Assembly: GCF_036226885.1 (NCBI RefSeq)
Contig: NZ_CP109027.1
Location: 8,308,001-8,372,000, forward strand
Direction of reading: 5' to 3'
Length of the DNA stretch: 64,000 bases
Origin: Streptomyces sp. NBC_00663
GTDB lineage: Bacteria; Actinomycetota; Actinomycetes; Streptomycetales; Streptomycetaceae
The notes under the pieces are model-generated. The model searched no databases, was not told where the DNA came from, and saw only the letters and a list, made by a program, of their open reading frames with translations. This document shows, in pieces, positions 41,671 to 51,776 of the stretch. Each line of letters opens with the position of its first letter. Position 1 is the stretch's first letter. The position numbers and the translations under genes are program-made.

Positions 41671-41766
41671 GAGCGTGATGGGCCCCCGCTGACGTCCTTC
41701 GACGTGGCCGCGCCCATCCCCCACCGATGAATCCGTAGATCACTTCACAACATTCCGGGAGAACCC

Positions 41767-41976
41767 GTGAGCAAGAACATCAACAACCCCGTGGGCATGG
41801 GCGGCGGCCAGCGCAAGAAGCTGTCCCGCGCCGAACGCCAGAACAACGGTCCGCACCGCAACCTCGACCGCCAGAGTGCCGCCGAGCAGAAGGCGGAGCT
41901 GGTGCGCAAGATGCGTGAGAAGGCAGGCACGACCGAGGGCGCCGGGCAGACGGGCGACGACACCGCACAGGGCTGA
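41767..41976 (+). CDS. DUF6243 family small protein
   Basis: A 69-residue hydrophilic protein with GGGQRKKLSRAERQNN near residue 13 and a highly charged helix (AEQKAELVRKMREKAG), matching the actinomycete DUF6243 family. GTG at 41767 follows GGGAGAA. It has no membrane segment or catalytic residue; function unknown. It lies alone between the Hsp90 operon and the convergent aldehyde dehydrogenase. Confidence 0.85.
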   Translation: MSKNINNPVGMGGGQRKKLSRAERQNNGPHRNLDRQSAAEQKAELVRKMREKAGTTEGAGQTGDDTAQG

Positions 41977-42005
41977 CGCCCCGCTGCCGTACCGGGTATC
42001 GGGTA

Positions 42006-42044
42006 CCGGTTGCCTGGAGTGCAACGGTCTCTCCAGGCAACCGG
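42006..42044. terminator. Bidirectional terminator between DUF6243 and aldehyde dehydrogenase
   Basis: Perfect 14-base stem CCGGTTGCCTGGAG / CTCCAGGCAACCGG with an 11-base loop, placed between convergent genes. Confidence 0.85.
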
Positions 42045-42053
42045 CTTCAGGTT

Positions 42054-43577
<1,524 letters not shown>

Positions 43578-43654
43578 GCTGGTCTGCCTCCCTGCGAAGC
43601 GCTGCCCGCCGTTGGGCAGCTCTCGGCGCGAGGCTAGGGAAACGGACGTTGCAA

Positions 43655-44956
43655 CTACGTTGCCACCGGCCGCCGCCAGCCGAGCTCCGACTCCAGGGCC
43701 GCGAGCCGGGCCCGCACTGCCGCCGTCGGCCGCGCCGCCGCCAGCGCCCGCCATACGTCGAAGTCGTCCTCGCCCCACGGCGTGTGCACCCAGTCCGCCA
43801 GCAGGTCGGGGTCGCGGCGGGCGATCAGCGCGGTACGGAGTCCGTCGGTGAGCCGCTGCCGCAGCCGCACCACCGCCGGGGCCTGCGAGGAGGGCAGCAG
43901 CGGACCGGTGTACGCCGACAGCGCCGCCGTCACCGCGCCGGTCTCCAGCCGCCGCTCCACCACGGCGACGTCCGACCCGACGGGCACCGTGAGCCGGTAA
44001 GGGCGCGAGGCCAGCAGCCCGGGCCCCAGCACCCGGCGCAGTCGCGCCAGCTCGGCCCGGAGCGTCACCGGTGTCACCGACTCGTCCTCGTACAGCGCGC
44101 ACAACAGCTCGTCGCCGGTCAGCCCCTCTGGATGGCGGGACAGCAGCACGACAAGCTCGCTGTGCCGACGGCTGAGCCTGATCCTGCGCCCGTCGACCAG
44201 CATCTGTGCCTCGTCGCGGCCCAGCGCCGAGAGCTCGGGCAGGCCGGCGGCGGGCGTCTGGGGCGCGAGCAGCGCCAGCTGCGACTCCGCCGCCCGCGCC
44301 ACCGCCTGCACGAACCCCAGGCTGTGCGGATGCGCGAGCCCGTCCCCACCGGTGATGTCCACGGCGCCGAGCACCCGGCCCGTACGCGGATCGTGCACCG
44401 GAGCCGCCGCGCAGGTCCACGGCTGCACCCGCCGGATGAAATGCTCGGCCGCGAACACCTGCACCGGCCGGTCCACGGCGACCGCCGTACCCGGCGCGTT
44501 CGTCCCGACCGCGGTCTCCGCCCAGCGCGCACCCGGCACGAAGTTCATCCCGTCCGCCCGCCGCCGGGTCGACGCATGCCCCTCGACCCACAGCAGCCGT
44601 CCGTGCGCGTCGCACACCGCCAGCAGATGCCGCCCGTCCGCCGCGAAGGTGCCCAGCAGTTCACGGAAGAGCGGCATCACCCGCGCCAGCGGATGTTCGG
44701 CCCGATACGCGCCGAGGTCGCCGTCCATGAGCTCCACGCTCGCCGTGCCGTCCGGACCGACCCCGGCCCGCGCGGACCGCCGCCACGAGTCCGCCACCAC
44801 CGGACGCACCGGCCGCGGCACGGCGCCCCCCTCGGTGAACGTCTCGTGCGCCCGGCGCAGCATGCGCGCCTGCTCGGCGGGGTCGGCCCCCGGCTCCAGG
44901 GCCACCCACGGATCGGTCAACTCGGCCTCCCCGAAAGGCGATGCGGCTGATGCCAT
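43655..44956 (-). CDS. GAF-domain transcriptional regulator (AcoR-like, winged helix, no AAA+)
   Basis: A 433-residue regulator: residues about 30-230 form an AcoR-like N-terminal part and GAF sensor (SWRRSARAGVGPDG, then VQVFAAEHFIRRVQPW), and from about 265 an OmpR-like winged helix (RLSRRHSELVVLLSRHPEGL). The AAA+ domain used by enteric AcoR with sigma54 is missing, consistent with actinomycetes lacking sigma54. ATG at 44956 has GGGAG five bases upstream. Its stop is 77 bases before the aldehyde dehydrogenase start, so it likely activates that gene, perhaps on sensing acetaldehyde or acetoin. Confidence 0.87.
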   Translation of the reverse strand: MASAASPFGEAELTDPWVALEPGADPAEQARMLRRAHETFTEGGAVPRPVRPVVADSWRRSARAGVGPDGTASVELMDGDLGAYRAEHPLARVMPLFRELLGTFAADGRHLLAVCDAHGRLLWVEGHASTRRRADGMNFVPGARWAETAVGTNAPGTAVAVDRPVQVFAAEHFIRRVQPWTCAAAPVHDPRTGRVLGAVDITGGDGLAHPHSLGFVQAVARAAESQLALLAPQTPAAGLPELSALGRDEAQMLVDGRRIRLSRRHSELVVLLSRHPEGLTGDELLCALYEDESVTPVTLRAELARLRRVLGPGLLASRPYRLTVPVGSDVAVVERRLETGAVTAALSAYTGPLLPSSQAPAVVRLRQRLTDGLRTALIARRDPDLLADWVHTPWGEDDFDVWRALAAARPTAAVRARLAALESELGWRRPVAT

Positions 44957-45012
44957 CGTCACTCCCGGTACGCGCCCGGACAACCTTTTCGACCGCAGTC
45001 ACCCGAACGACG

Positions 45013-45636
45013 TCACCGCGCGGCCCGTTCGACCCGTCTCAGGTAGCCCGCCCAGTCCCAGTGCGGCCCCGGGTCGGTGTGGTCCGTGCCCGGCACCTCG
45101 TGGTGCCCGATGATGTGCGCCCGGTCGATCGGGATGCCGTGCCGAGCGCAGATGTCCGCCGTGAGCGACGCGGACTGCTCGTACAGGGCGTCGGTGAAGT
45201 ACGCCGGCTGGTCCACCCACCCTTCGTGCTCGATGCCGATACTGCGTGTGTTGTAGTCCCAGTTGCCCGCGTGCCAGGCGACGTCGGCCTCACGGACGCA
45301 CTGCGCGATGTTGCCGTCCCACGAGCGGACCACGTAGTGCGCGGAGACCTTCTTCGCGGGGCTCCGGAAGACGCCCAGGGTCTTGCGGTAACTGGTCTGC
45401 GTGACATGGATGATCACGAGGTCGAGCGGTCGGGGAGCGGCGCGGTCCGCCGGCGTGTAGTTGGCGCGGGTCGCGGGCTGCCATTCGGCGGTGGCGTGAT
45501 CCACGGCGTGTGTCTCCGCGCCCGCCCGGGCGTCGGGGAGCAGCGCGTAGGGGACGGCCGCGAGGGCGGCGCCCTTGAGTACCCGACGCCGGCTGGGCAG
45601 GGGGCCTGCCCGGTCCAGGGGTCTTGCCCGTTCCAT
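45013..45636 (-). CDS. Tat-exported N-acetylmuramoyl-L-alanine amidase (amidase_2)
   Basis: A 207-residue peptidoglycan amidase. The N-terminus has SRRRVLKGAALAAVPYALL, a twin-arginine signal. The catalytic part shows VIIHVTQTS with the first zinc histidine, GIEHEGW, and HTDPGPHWDWAGYLRRV with another zinc histidine and the Tyr/Lys-type base region, as in T7 lysozyme-like amidases. It removes stem peptides from murein outside the membrane. It lies between the regulator and the acetamidase gene; no operon relation is clear. Confidence 0.9.
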   Translation of the reverse strand: MERARPLDRAGPLPSRRRVLKGAALAAVPYALLPDARAGAETHAVDHATAEWQPATRANYTPADRAAPRPLDLVIIHVTQTSYRKTLGVFRSPAKKVSAHYVVRSWDGNIAQCVREADVAWHAGNWDYNTRSIGIEHEGWVDQPAYFTDALYEQSASLTADICARHGIPIDRAHIIGHHEVPGTDHTDPGPHWDWAGYLRRVERAAR

Positions 45637-45680
45637 GGTCGAAGAGCCTTTCGGTGGTGCGGTGTTGATCGGGACGCGAT

Positions 45681-46694
45681 TCAGGCGAGAAGGGTTGCGG
45701 CCGTCTCCCGCAGTCGTGCGTGCACCCCGCGGTGCGTCTCCCGCGCGGGTAGCCACTGCTTGCGGAGCTTGGCCACGCACGTGTAGTTGGTGTCGCACAC
45801 GTTGGCCAGCGGAGACTCCACTGCCTGGGTGGCGAACTGGTACGCGTCCAGTTCGCTGAACCCGTAGTCGCGCACCAGCCACCGCACCAGGTCGAGCTGG
45901 GATATCCGGAACGCGTCCTCCAGCGGGCGCGCCGACCCCGTCGAGATGATGTGGGTGTCCGACTCGATGCGGGGCCAGGGTGTGGCGATCCCCTTCAACA
46001 GCTCCACGATCACCACCGTGTTCATGGCGCATTCGACGGCGACCCCGCAGGTCTCGCCCTCGCCCTGCCGGGCATGCCCGTCGCCGAGGCTCAGCAGCGC
46101 GCCCGGCACGTTCACCCCGAGGTAGCAGGTGACCCCGGCCCTCATCTCCGGTGTGTCCATGTTCCCGCCGTGCGCGTCGGGCACCAGCGCCGAGCGGACC
46201 TCCAGGTTGGCGGGGGCCACCCCCACGGTCCCGTGCATCGGGTCCATGGGCAGCTCGATCTCGAGATCGCTGTCGCGTGCCCGGAACAGCGCCGTGCGGC
46301 GCGTCCGGTCCAGCTGCCAGATCCACACCGTCTCGGGGAGCGGCGGCTGAAGGGTCGCGGTGGTGTGCGTCGAGGTGAGGGCGCCGAAGAGGGGCACGGT
46401 GGTGGACGCGGCCCAGTCCCTTGCCGGTTCGACCGACACGAAGTGCACGGCGACCGTGTCGCCCGGCTCGGCGCCCTCGATGTGGAAGGGGCCGGTCTGC
46501 GGATTCAGGAAGGGGAACTCGCACACCTCGGACACCAGGTCCTTCTCGGACCGCACCCGGCCGGCGAAACAGTCCTCCGTGTACAGGTCGAGGACCGTGC
46601 CGGGCGCGATCCGCGCCATGGGCGGCGCGCCCCCGAACGTCCAGGCGTACTGGCCCGGTTCGGGCCGGACCGTCAGGACGCGGGGATCGCTCAT
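45681..46694 (-). CDS. Acetamidase/formamidase family protein (FmdA/AmdA)
   Basis: A 337-residue FmdA_AmdA-family amidohydrolase. It has GPFHIEGAEPGDTVAVHFV, HGGNMDT with metal-binding residues, and LGDGHARQGEGETCG, the conserved pocket. It hydrolyses formamide, acetamide or similar small amides to ammonia, useful for nitrogen scavenging. Start at 46694 overlaps the stop of a possible 23-codon upstream ORF, which suggests coupled translation. No amide-permease gene is adjacent. Confidence 0.92.
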   Translation of the reverse strand: MSDPRVLTVRPEPGQYAWTFGGAPPMARIAPGTVLDLYTEDCFAGRVRSEKDLVSEVCEFPFLNPQTGPFHIEGAEPGDTVAVHFVSVEPARDWAASTTVPLFGALTSTHTTATLQPPLPETVWIWQLDRTRRTALFRARDSDLEIELPMDPMHGTVGVAPANLEVRSALVPDAHGGNMDTPEMRAGVTCYLGVNVPGALLSLGDGHARQGEGETCGVAVECAMNTVVIVELLKGIATPWPRIESDTHIISTGSARPLEDAFRISQLDLVRWLVRDYGFSELDAYQFATQAVESPLANVCDTNYTCVAKLRKQWLPARETHRGVHARLRETAATLLA

Positions 46695-46762
46695 CGCCGC
46701 ACCTCACGCAGACCGATGGCCTCGTGCCGCAGCTCCGTGACCGTTTCCCCCGACATACGCAT
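46691..46762 (-). CDS. Candidate 23-codon ORF coupled to the acetamidase gene
   Basis: ATG at 46762 (or 46756 for 21 residues) preceded by GACGAGGG gives MRMSGETVTELRHEAIGLREVRR, a hydrophilic helix. Its TGA lies within the ATGA of the acetamidase start (46691-46694), an arrangement seen for coupled genes. It could be a real small peptide or a residue of a longer lost gene. Low confidence. Confidence 0.35.
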   Translation of the reverse strand: MRMSGETVTELRHEAIGLREVRR

Positions 46763-46887
46763 ACCCTCGTCCCCCGACCGCTGTCATGGTGGTTGTGCCT
46801 CGCGTGGATCACGGTACGGCGCGGGCGGGTCGGGCAGAAGGGTGCGGCGGGTTTCGGTGGACGGCGCCGGAACTGTGGATATCTCCC

Positions 46888-46903
46888 TCACCCCCAAGGG
46901 TGA
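46888..46903. promoter_or_regulatory. Inverted repeat TCACCC-CCAA-GGGTGA
   Basis: Six-base arms 14 bases past the ROK regulator stop, in the 222-base spacer upstream of the acetamidase. Could be terminator stem or operator. Confidence 0.35.
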
Positions 46904-46916
46904 AGTGGCCCTGGGA

Positions 46917-48125
46917 TCAGGCCCGTTCGGCCACCGCGGCGGGGTCGTCCAGGACACCGCGGACCACCGAGTGCGCGGCACCCAGCAACGGCCCCTCGGG
47001 CCCGAAGCGCGACACGGACACCGGGCAGGCCGGGCCCGCGGTACGCCGGTCCAGCTCGGCTTCCAGCGAGGGCAGCAGCCAGGGCGCCAGCCCGGACAGC
47101 GCGCCGCCGAGCACGACGCTCTCGGGGTCCAGCAGGTTCACCGCCCCCGTCAGTGCCACGCCGAGCGCGGCCCCCGCCTCGCGCAGCGCACCGCGCACAT
47201 GCTCGTCCCCGTCGGCGGCCCGGCCGGCGAGGAGCCCGACACGGTCCTCGCCCGGCTCAAGACCCGCGGCCCGCAGCACCGCCTCCTCACCGGCGTACTG
47301 CTCCAGGCATCCGCGACCGCCGCACGCACACGGCGGACCCTCCGGCTGCACCGGCACATGTCCCAGTTCGCCCGCGAAGCCGCGGGTCCCGCGCAGCAGC
47401 CCACCGGCGACGACGACCGCCGCGCCGATACCGATCTCCGCCGACACATGCAGAAAGTCGTGCGGTGTCTCGTCCCCGAGCCACAGTTCCGCGAGCGCCC
47501 CGAAGTTCGCCTCGTTGTCCACGGTCAACGGGTAGGCCGTGGGCAGGAGGGCGCCGAGGTCCGTGTCGTGCCAGTCCAGGTTCGGGGCGCGGACCACGGT
47601 ACGGGCGTCACGGGCCACCAGGCCCGGCACGGCCACCGCCAGTCCCGCGGGCCACAGCCCCTCGCCCCGCGCCTCGGCGACGACCTGGTCGATCAGTTGC
47701 GTGAGCTCCTCGATCACAGGCCCGGGACGACGGCCGCGGTTCGCGCCGTGCCGCTCGGCCCGGGCGCGCACCCGGCCGCGCAGGTCCACCGCGCAGACCG
47801 CGAGGTGGTCGACGCCGACCTCGGCGCCGATCCCGGCCGGACCGTGCCCGCTGACGGCGAGGGCCGAACCGGGACGGCCCACCCGGCCCGGCCGCTCGGG
47901 CCCCAGCTCCTCCAGCAGGCCGGAGCGTATGAGCTCGTCGACGAGGGTCGACACGGCCGCCCGGGTCAGTCCGATCCGGGAGGCGACCGCGGCCCGGGAC
48001 AGCGGACCCTCGGCGCTGACCGCGTGCATGACCCGGGCCAGGTTGCGACGGCGCATGCCCTGCTGGGTGTCGGGCAGCGCACGCCCCGGACCGGCCGGGT
48101 GGGTGTCGTGCAGCGGTGCGGTCAT
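46917..48125 (-). CDS. ROK-family transcriptional regulator (XylR-like)
   Basis: A 402-residue ROK repressor. An N-terminal winged HTH (SRAAVASRIGLTRAAVSTLV) is followed by a sugar-kinase-fold domain with ELGHVPVQPEGP and CACGGRGCLEQYAG, the zinc-binding ROK motif. The kinase phosphate-binding residues are weak, as in regulators. It lies 65 bases downstream of xylB on the same strand, so it is probably the xylose-responsive repressor of the divergent xylA and xylBR units. Confidence 0.92.
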   Translation of the reverse strand: MTAPLHDTHPAGPGRALPDTQQGMRRRNLARVMHAVSAEGPLSRAAVASRIGLTRAAVSTLVDELIRSGLLEELGPERPGRVGRPGSALAVSGHGPAGIGAEVGVDHLAVCAVDLRGRVRARAERHGANRGRRPGPVIEELTQLIDQVVAEARGEGLWPAGLAVAVPGLVARDARTVVRAPNLDWHDTDLGALLPTAYPLTVDNEANFGALAELWLGDETPHDFLHVSAEIGIGAAVVVAGGLLRGTRGFAGELGHVPVQPEGPPCACGGRGCLEQYAGEEAVLRAAGLEPGEDRVGLLAGRAADGDEHVRGALREAGAALGVALTGAVNLLDPESVVLGGALSGLAPWLLPSLEAELDRRTAGPACPVSVSRFGPEGPLLGAAHSVVRGVLDDPAAVAERA

Positions 48126-48190
48126 GCCTGCGTCAGTCCTTCAGTGCCTGTGTCCCGCAGTCCTCGGTCCTCGGTCATCGGCGCGGGTGC

Positions 48191-49636
48191 TCAGCGACCC
48201 CCGGTCGGCTGCTCCAGCAGGGGAGCCGCGTCGGAGAGTACCCCGGAGATCCTCGCCATCGTCGCCTCGTCCCGCTCCACGGCCTCCAGCACCGGACCGG
48301 CGGTCGTGTTCCACCGCCGGGCGACCGCGGCCGGGTCCTCGCCGGTCAGCAGGCCGGCCGCCTGCGCGGCGGCGCCCAGCGCGACCAGCTCCTTGGCCTC
48401 CGGGATCTGGACGGGACGCCCCGAGAGCCGACGTACGGTCTCCTGCCAGGCCCGGCCCCGGGCGCCGCCGCCGATCAGCAGCAGCGGGGCCGAACGGTCC
48501 GCGTCCTCGTCCAGGACCAGGTCGAGCGCGCCGAGGAGCGCGTGGACGGCACCGTCGTAGGCGGCCTGGAGCAGCTGGCCGCCGGTCGTGTCGTGACGCA
48601 GGCCGTGCAGCAGGCCCGAGGCGTTCGGCAGGTTCGGGGTGCGCTCGCCGTCCAGGTACGGCAGCAGCGTGACCCCGGAGGTGGGCTCCACGGCCTCGCG
48701 GTCCAGGCCGAGCAGGGCGGCGACGCGGTCGACGGCGAGGGTGCAGTTCAGGGTGCAGGCCAGCGGCAGCCAGTCGCCGTGCGCGTCGGCGAAGCCGGCC
48801 ACCGTGCCGGTCGGGTCGGCGGGGCGGTGCTCGGACACCGCGTACACCGTGCCGGAGGTGCCGAGGCTCAGCACCGGGGTGCCGGGGCGCAGACCGAGAC
48901 CCAGCGCCGCGGCGGCGTTGTCACCGGTGCCGGGGGCGACGAGGGTGCCCTTGGAGAACGGCAGGTCGTGGCTGTCACGCACGGTGCCCGCCACCTCGCC
49001 GGGGCGGACCACGCGCGGCAGGAGGGCCGGGTCGAGGCCCACGTGGGCGAGGATCTCGTCGTCGTACGACTCGGTCGCCGACGCCCACCAGCCCGTGCCG
49101 GAGACGTCACCGCGGTCCGTCGTGCCCTGCCCGGTGAGGCGCTCGGTGAGGTAGTCGTGGGGCAGGCGCACCGACTTCGTCGCGCGGATCGCGTCCGGCT
49201 CGTGCTCGGCCAGCCAGGCCCACTTCGTGACCGTGAAGGACGCGCCCGGCACGCTGCCGGTGCGCTCCGCCCAGGCCTTCGGGCCGCCCAGCTCCTCGAT
49301 CAGCCGCGCGGCCTGCGGCGCCGAGCGGACGTCGTTCCACAGCAGGGCCGGGCGCACCGGTTCGCCCCGCTCGTCCAGCGTGACCAGGCCGTGCTGCTGG
49401 CCGCCGATCGACACCGCCGCGGCCTCGTGCGCGGCGTCGCCGCACTGGCGCAGGGCCTCGCCCAGGGCGTCCCACCACTGACGTGGGTCGCTCTCGCGGC
49501 CGGCGCCGGTCGACACGGTGTGCGGCGCCTGACCGCTCGCGACCACCCTGCCGGTCGACGCGTCGACGACCAGGGCCTTGGTGGACTGCGTGGACGTGTC
49601 CACGCCGACGACGAGCGGACCCTCGGCAGCTGACAT
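48191..49636 (-). CDS. xylB: Xylulokinase
   Basis: A 481-residue FGGY-family kinase. The N-terminal phosphate-binding motif VGVDTSTQSTKALVVDA and IGGQQHGLVTLD are present; SGTGWW and a C-terminal LLIGGGARGRAWQ complete the xylulokinase signature. It phosphorylates D-xylulose to xylulose 5-phosphate with ATP for the pentose phosphate pathway. It is divergent from xylA with a 139-base control region, the classic Streptomyces arrangement, and runs on into the ROK regulator. Confidence 0.96.
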   Translation of the reverse strand: MSAAEGPLVVGVDTSTQSTKALVVDASTGRVVASGQAPHTVSTGAGRESDPRQWWDALGEALRQCGDAAHEAAAVSIGGQQHGLVTLDERGEPVRPALLWNDVRSAPQAARLIEELGGPKAWAERTGSVPGASFTVTKWAWLAEHEPDAIRATKSVRLPHDYLTERLTGQGTTDRGDVSGTGWWASATESYDDEILAHVGLDPALLPRVVRPGEVAGTVRDSHDLPFSKGTLVAPGTGDNAAAALGLGLRPGTPVLSLGTSGTVYAVSEHRPADPTGTVAGFADAHGDWLPLACTLNCTLAVDRVAALLGLDREAVEPTSGVTLLPYLDGERTPNLPNASGLLHGLRHDTTGGQLLQAAYDGAVHALLGALDLVLDEDADRSAPLLLIGGGARGRAWQETVRRLSGRPVQIPEAKELVALGAAAQAAGLLTGEDPAAVARRWNTTAGPVLEAVERDEATMARISGVLSDAAPLLEQPTGGR

Positions 49637-49660
49637 CGGGTTTCTCCCTCATGTGCGGCG

Positions 49661-49698
49661 TGTCTCCCTCTGGAGACATCTTGTCTCTTCCCTGAGAC
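49661..49698. promoter_or_regulatory. GTCTC/GAGAC inverted repeats in the xylA-xylB spacer
   Basis: TGTCTCC-CTCT-GGAGACA (49661-49678, seven-base arms) and GTCTC-TTCCCT-GAGAC (49683-49698). The same pentamer appears four times in alternating orientation over 36 bases. Probable ROK repressor operator and divergent promoter region; the AT-rich TACTAATTTGTAAAC stretch follows at 49708-49722. Confidence 0.6.
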
Positions 49699-49775
49699 GC
49701 GTGTGCATACTAATTTGTAAACCGCCATGACGAAATAGTCGTGGAGAGCAGTCGTCAGCGAGTAGGAGCCGCGGC

Positions 49776-50942
49776 ATGAACTACCAGCCCACCCCCGAGG
49801 ACAGGTTCACCTTCGGCCTGTGGACCGTCGGCTGGCAGGGAAGGGACCCGTTCGGCGACGCCACGCGACCGGCCCTCGACCCCGTCGAGACGGTGCAGCG
49901 CCTGGCCGAGCTCGGCGCCCATGGTGTGACCTTCCACGACGACGACCTGATCCCCTTCGGGTCCTCGGACAGCGAGCGCGAGGGTCACATCAAGCGCTTC
50001 CGGGAGGCCCTCGACGCCACCGGCATGAAGGTGCCGATGGCCACCACCAACCTCTTCACGCACCCCGTCTTCAAGGACGGCGGGTTCACCGCGAACGACC
50101 GTGACGTACGCCGTTACGCGCTGCGCAAGGTGATCCGCAACATCGACCTGGCGGTCGAGCTCGGTGCCGAGACCTACGTCGCCTGGGGCGGCCGTGAGGG
50201 TGCCGAGTCCGGCGCCGCCAAGGACGTACGCGTCGCCCTGGACCGCATGAAGGAGGCCTTCGACCTCCTCGGCGAGTACGTGACCGAGCAGGGTTACGAC
50301 CTGAAGTTCGCCATCGAGCCCAAGCCGAACGAGCCCCGTGGCGACATCCTGCTTCCGACCGTCGGCCACGCGCTGGCCTTCATCGAGCGCCTGGAGCGCC
50401 CGGAGCTGTACGGCGTCAACCCCGAGGTCGGCCACGAGCAGATGGCCGGGCTGAACTTCCCGCACGGCATCGCGCAGGCGCTGTGGGCGGGCAAGCTCTT
50501 CCACATCGACCTCAACGGTCAGTCCGGCATCAAGTACGACCAGGACCTCCGCTTCGGCGCGGGCGACCTGCGTGCCGCCTTCTGGCTGGTCGACCTGCTG
50601 GAGAGCGCCGGTTACGCGGGTCCGAAGCACTTCGACTTCAAGCCGCCGCGCACCGAGGACTTCGACGGCGTGTGGGCGTCGGCCGCGGGCTGCATGCGCA
50701 ACTACCTCATCCTGAAGGAGCGTGCGGCCGCCTTCCGTGCCGACCCGGAGGTCCAGGAGGCGCTGCGCGCCGCGCGTCTGGACGAGCTGGCGCAGCCCAC
50801 GGCGGCGGACGGCCTGAAGGCGCTGCTCGCGGACCGTACGGCCTTCGAGGAGTTCGACGCGGAGGCGGCCGCCGCGCGCGGCATGGCCTTCGAGCAGCTC
50901 GACCAGCTCGCGATGGACCACCTGCTGGGCGCGCGCGGCTGA
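49776..50942 (+). CDS. xylA: Xylose isomerase
   Basis: A 388-residue Streptomyces-type class I xylose (glucose) isomerase. Active site and metal residues are all visible: VTFHDDDLIPF with catalytic His, VAWGGREG, EPKPNEPRGD, GHEQMAG, HIDLNGQ and KHFDFKP. It converts D-xylose to D-xylulose in the cytoplasm with two divalent metals. The gene has a divergent promoter shared with xylB and no co-transcribed gene downstream. Confidence 0.98.
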   Translation: MNYQPTPEDRFTFGLWTVGWQGRDPFGDATRPALDPVETVQRLAELGAHGVTFHDDDLIPFGSSDSEREGHIKRFREALDATGMKVPMATTNLFTHPVFKDGGFTANDRDVRRYALRKVIRNIDLAVELGAETYVAWGGREGAESGAAKDVRVALDRMKEAFDLLGEYVTEQGYDLKFAIEPKPNEPRGDILLPTVGHALAFIERLERPELYGVNPEVGHEQMAGLNFPHGIAQALWAGKLFHIDLNGQSGIKYDQDLRFGAGDLRAAFWLVDLLESAGYAGPKHFDFKPPRTEDFDGVWASAAGCMRNYLILKERAAAFRADPEVQEALRAARLDELAQPTAADGLKALLADRTAFEEFDAEAAAARGMAFEQLDQLAMDHLLGARG

Positions 50943-50961
50943 CACGTGCGCGTGCGCACGT
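50942..50961 (+). terminator. Alternating purine-pyrimidine palindrome after xylA
   Basis: ACGTGCGC-GT-GCGCACGT (50944-50961) right after the stop, in a 20-base strictly alternating purine-pyrimidine run. Likely terminator hairpin; also Z-DNA-prone. Similar ACGCACGTGCGCGT follows at 50967. Confidence 0.6.
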
Positions 50962-51146
50962 CGTGAACGCACGTGCGCGTGGGCCCGTCGCGTGTCTTGT
51001 ACGGCGGGTTTTGTCAGGCACGCGCGCGTGCGGGGCGGCCGGCCTCCGTACGGAATGCTCCGGAATCATGCGGTCCATGGCATGAGTCCGTATCAACTTC
51101 CGTGCGGGGGTCGCGCCGTGCCCGCTTCGCGGCGACTCTGGACGGT

Positions 51147-51698
51147 ATGGCCATGCCGCCCGTACCGCCTCAGCCGCCCGGGCCGCCGGGGCACACTCCG
51201 CCTCCCGGCGGCGGTTTCGGACCGCCTCCCGAGGGCTTCGGTCCCGGCTCCGGCTCAGCGGGGGGCCACGGGCCTCCTGGAGGGTACGGTCCGCCCCCTG
51301 GGGGGTACGGTCCACCTCCCGGAGGCAACGGACCGCCCTCCTACGGAGGTTGGGAGCCGCCTCTTCCGCCACCGGATCCGCCCGAAGGACCGGACGGGCG
51401 GCGCGGTCCGGGACGCAATCCGCTGTACCTCCTGCTCGCCGTCCTCGTGGTCGGCGCGGCGGTGGCCGCCGTCGTCCTCATGGGGGCCAGCGGCGACGAC
51501 TCGCCCGACGACAAGCCCAGCGCGAGCGCGAGCAGTTCGCCCCGCCCTTCCCCGAGCCTGCCGAGCGAACTGCCGACCAAGCTCCCCAGCGAGGTGCCGA
51601 CACGGTTGCCGTCCCAGTTCCCGACCGGGCTGCCGAGCGAGTTCCCGAGCGGCCTGGAGTCGCTCATCCCGTCCTTGACGGCCGGTGAACTGCCGTGA
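51147..51698 (+). CDS. Proline-rich membrane protein with Pro-Ser-Leu repeats
   Basis: A 183-residue protein with a proline/glycine-rich N-terminus containing repeated GPPPGGYGPPPGG units, one transmembrane helix (NPLYLLLAVLVVGAAVAAVV at about 96-115), a short acidic-serine stretch, and a C-terminus of LPSE/LPT-type repeats (SELPTKLPSEVPTRLPSQ). The N-terminus is cytoplasmic in the usual topology, with the repeats outside. No enzyme motif. Such proteins occur in many Streptomyces envelopes; function unknown. The chosen start follows GGACGGT weakly; an ATG six bases later is also possible. Confidence 0.75.
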   Translation: MAMPPVPPQPPGPPGHTPPPGGGFGPPPEGFGPGSGSAGGHGPPGGYGPPPGGYGPPPGGNGPPSYGGWEPPLPPPDPPEGPDGRRGPGRNPLYLLLAVLVVGAAVAAVVLMGASGDDSPDDKPSASASSSPRPSPSLPSELPTKLPSEVPTRLPSQFPTGLPSEFPSGLESLIPSLTAGELP

Positions 51699-51776
51699 CA
51701 GGTGCCGCGGGGCGGGCGACGGCTTCGGCGCCGAAACGGATGCCGAAACCGCTGGCTCACGCAGCCACTGACGTGA

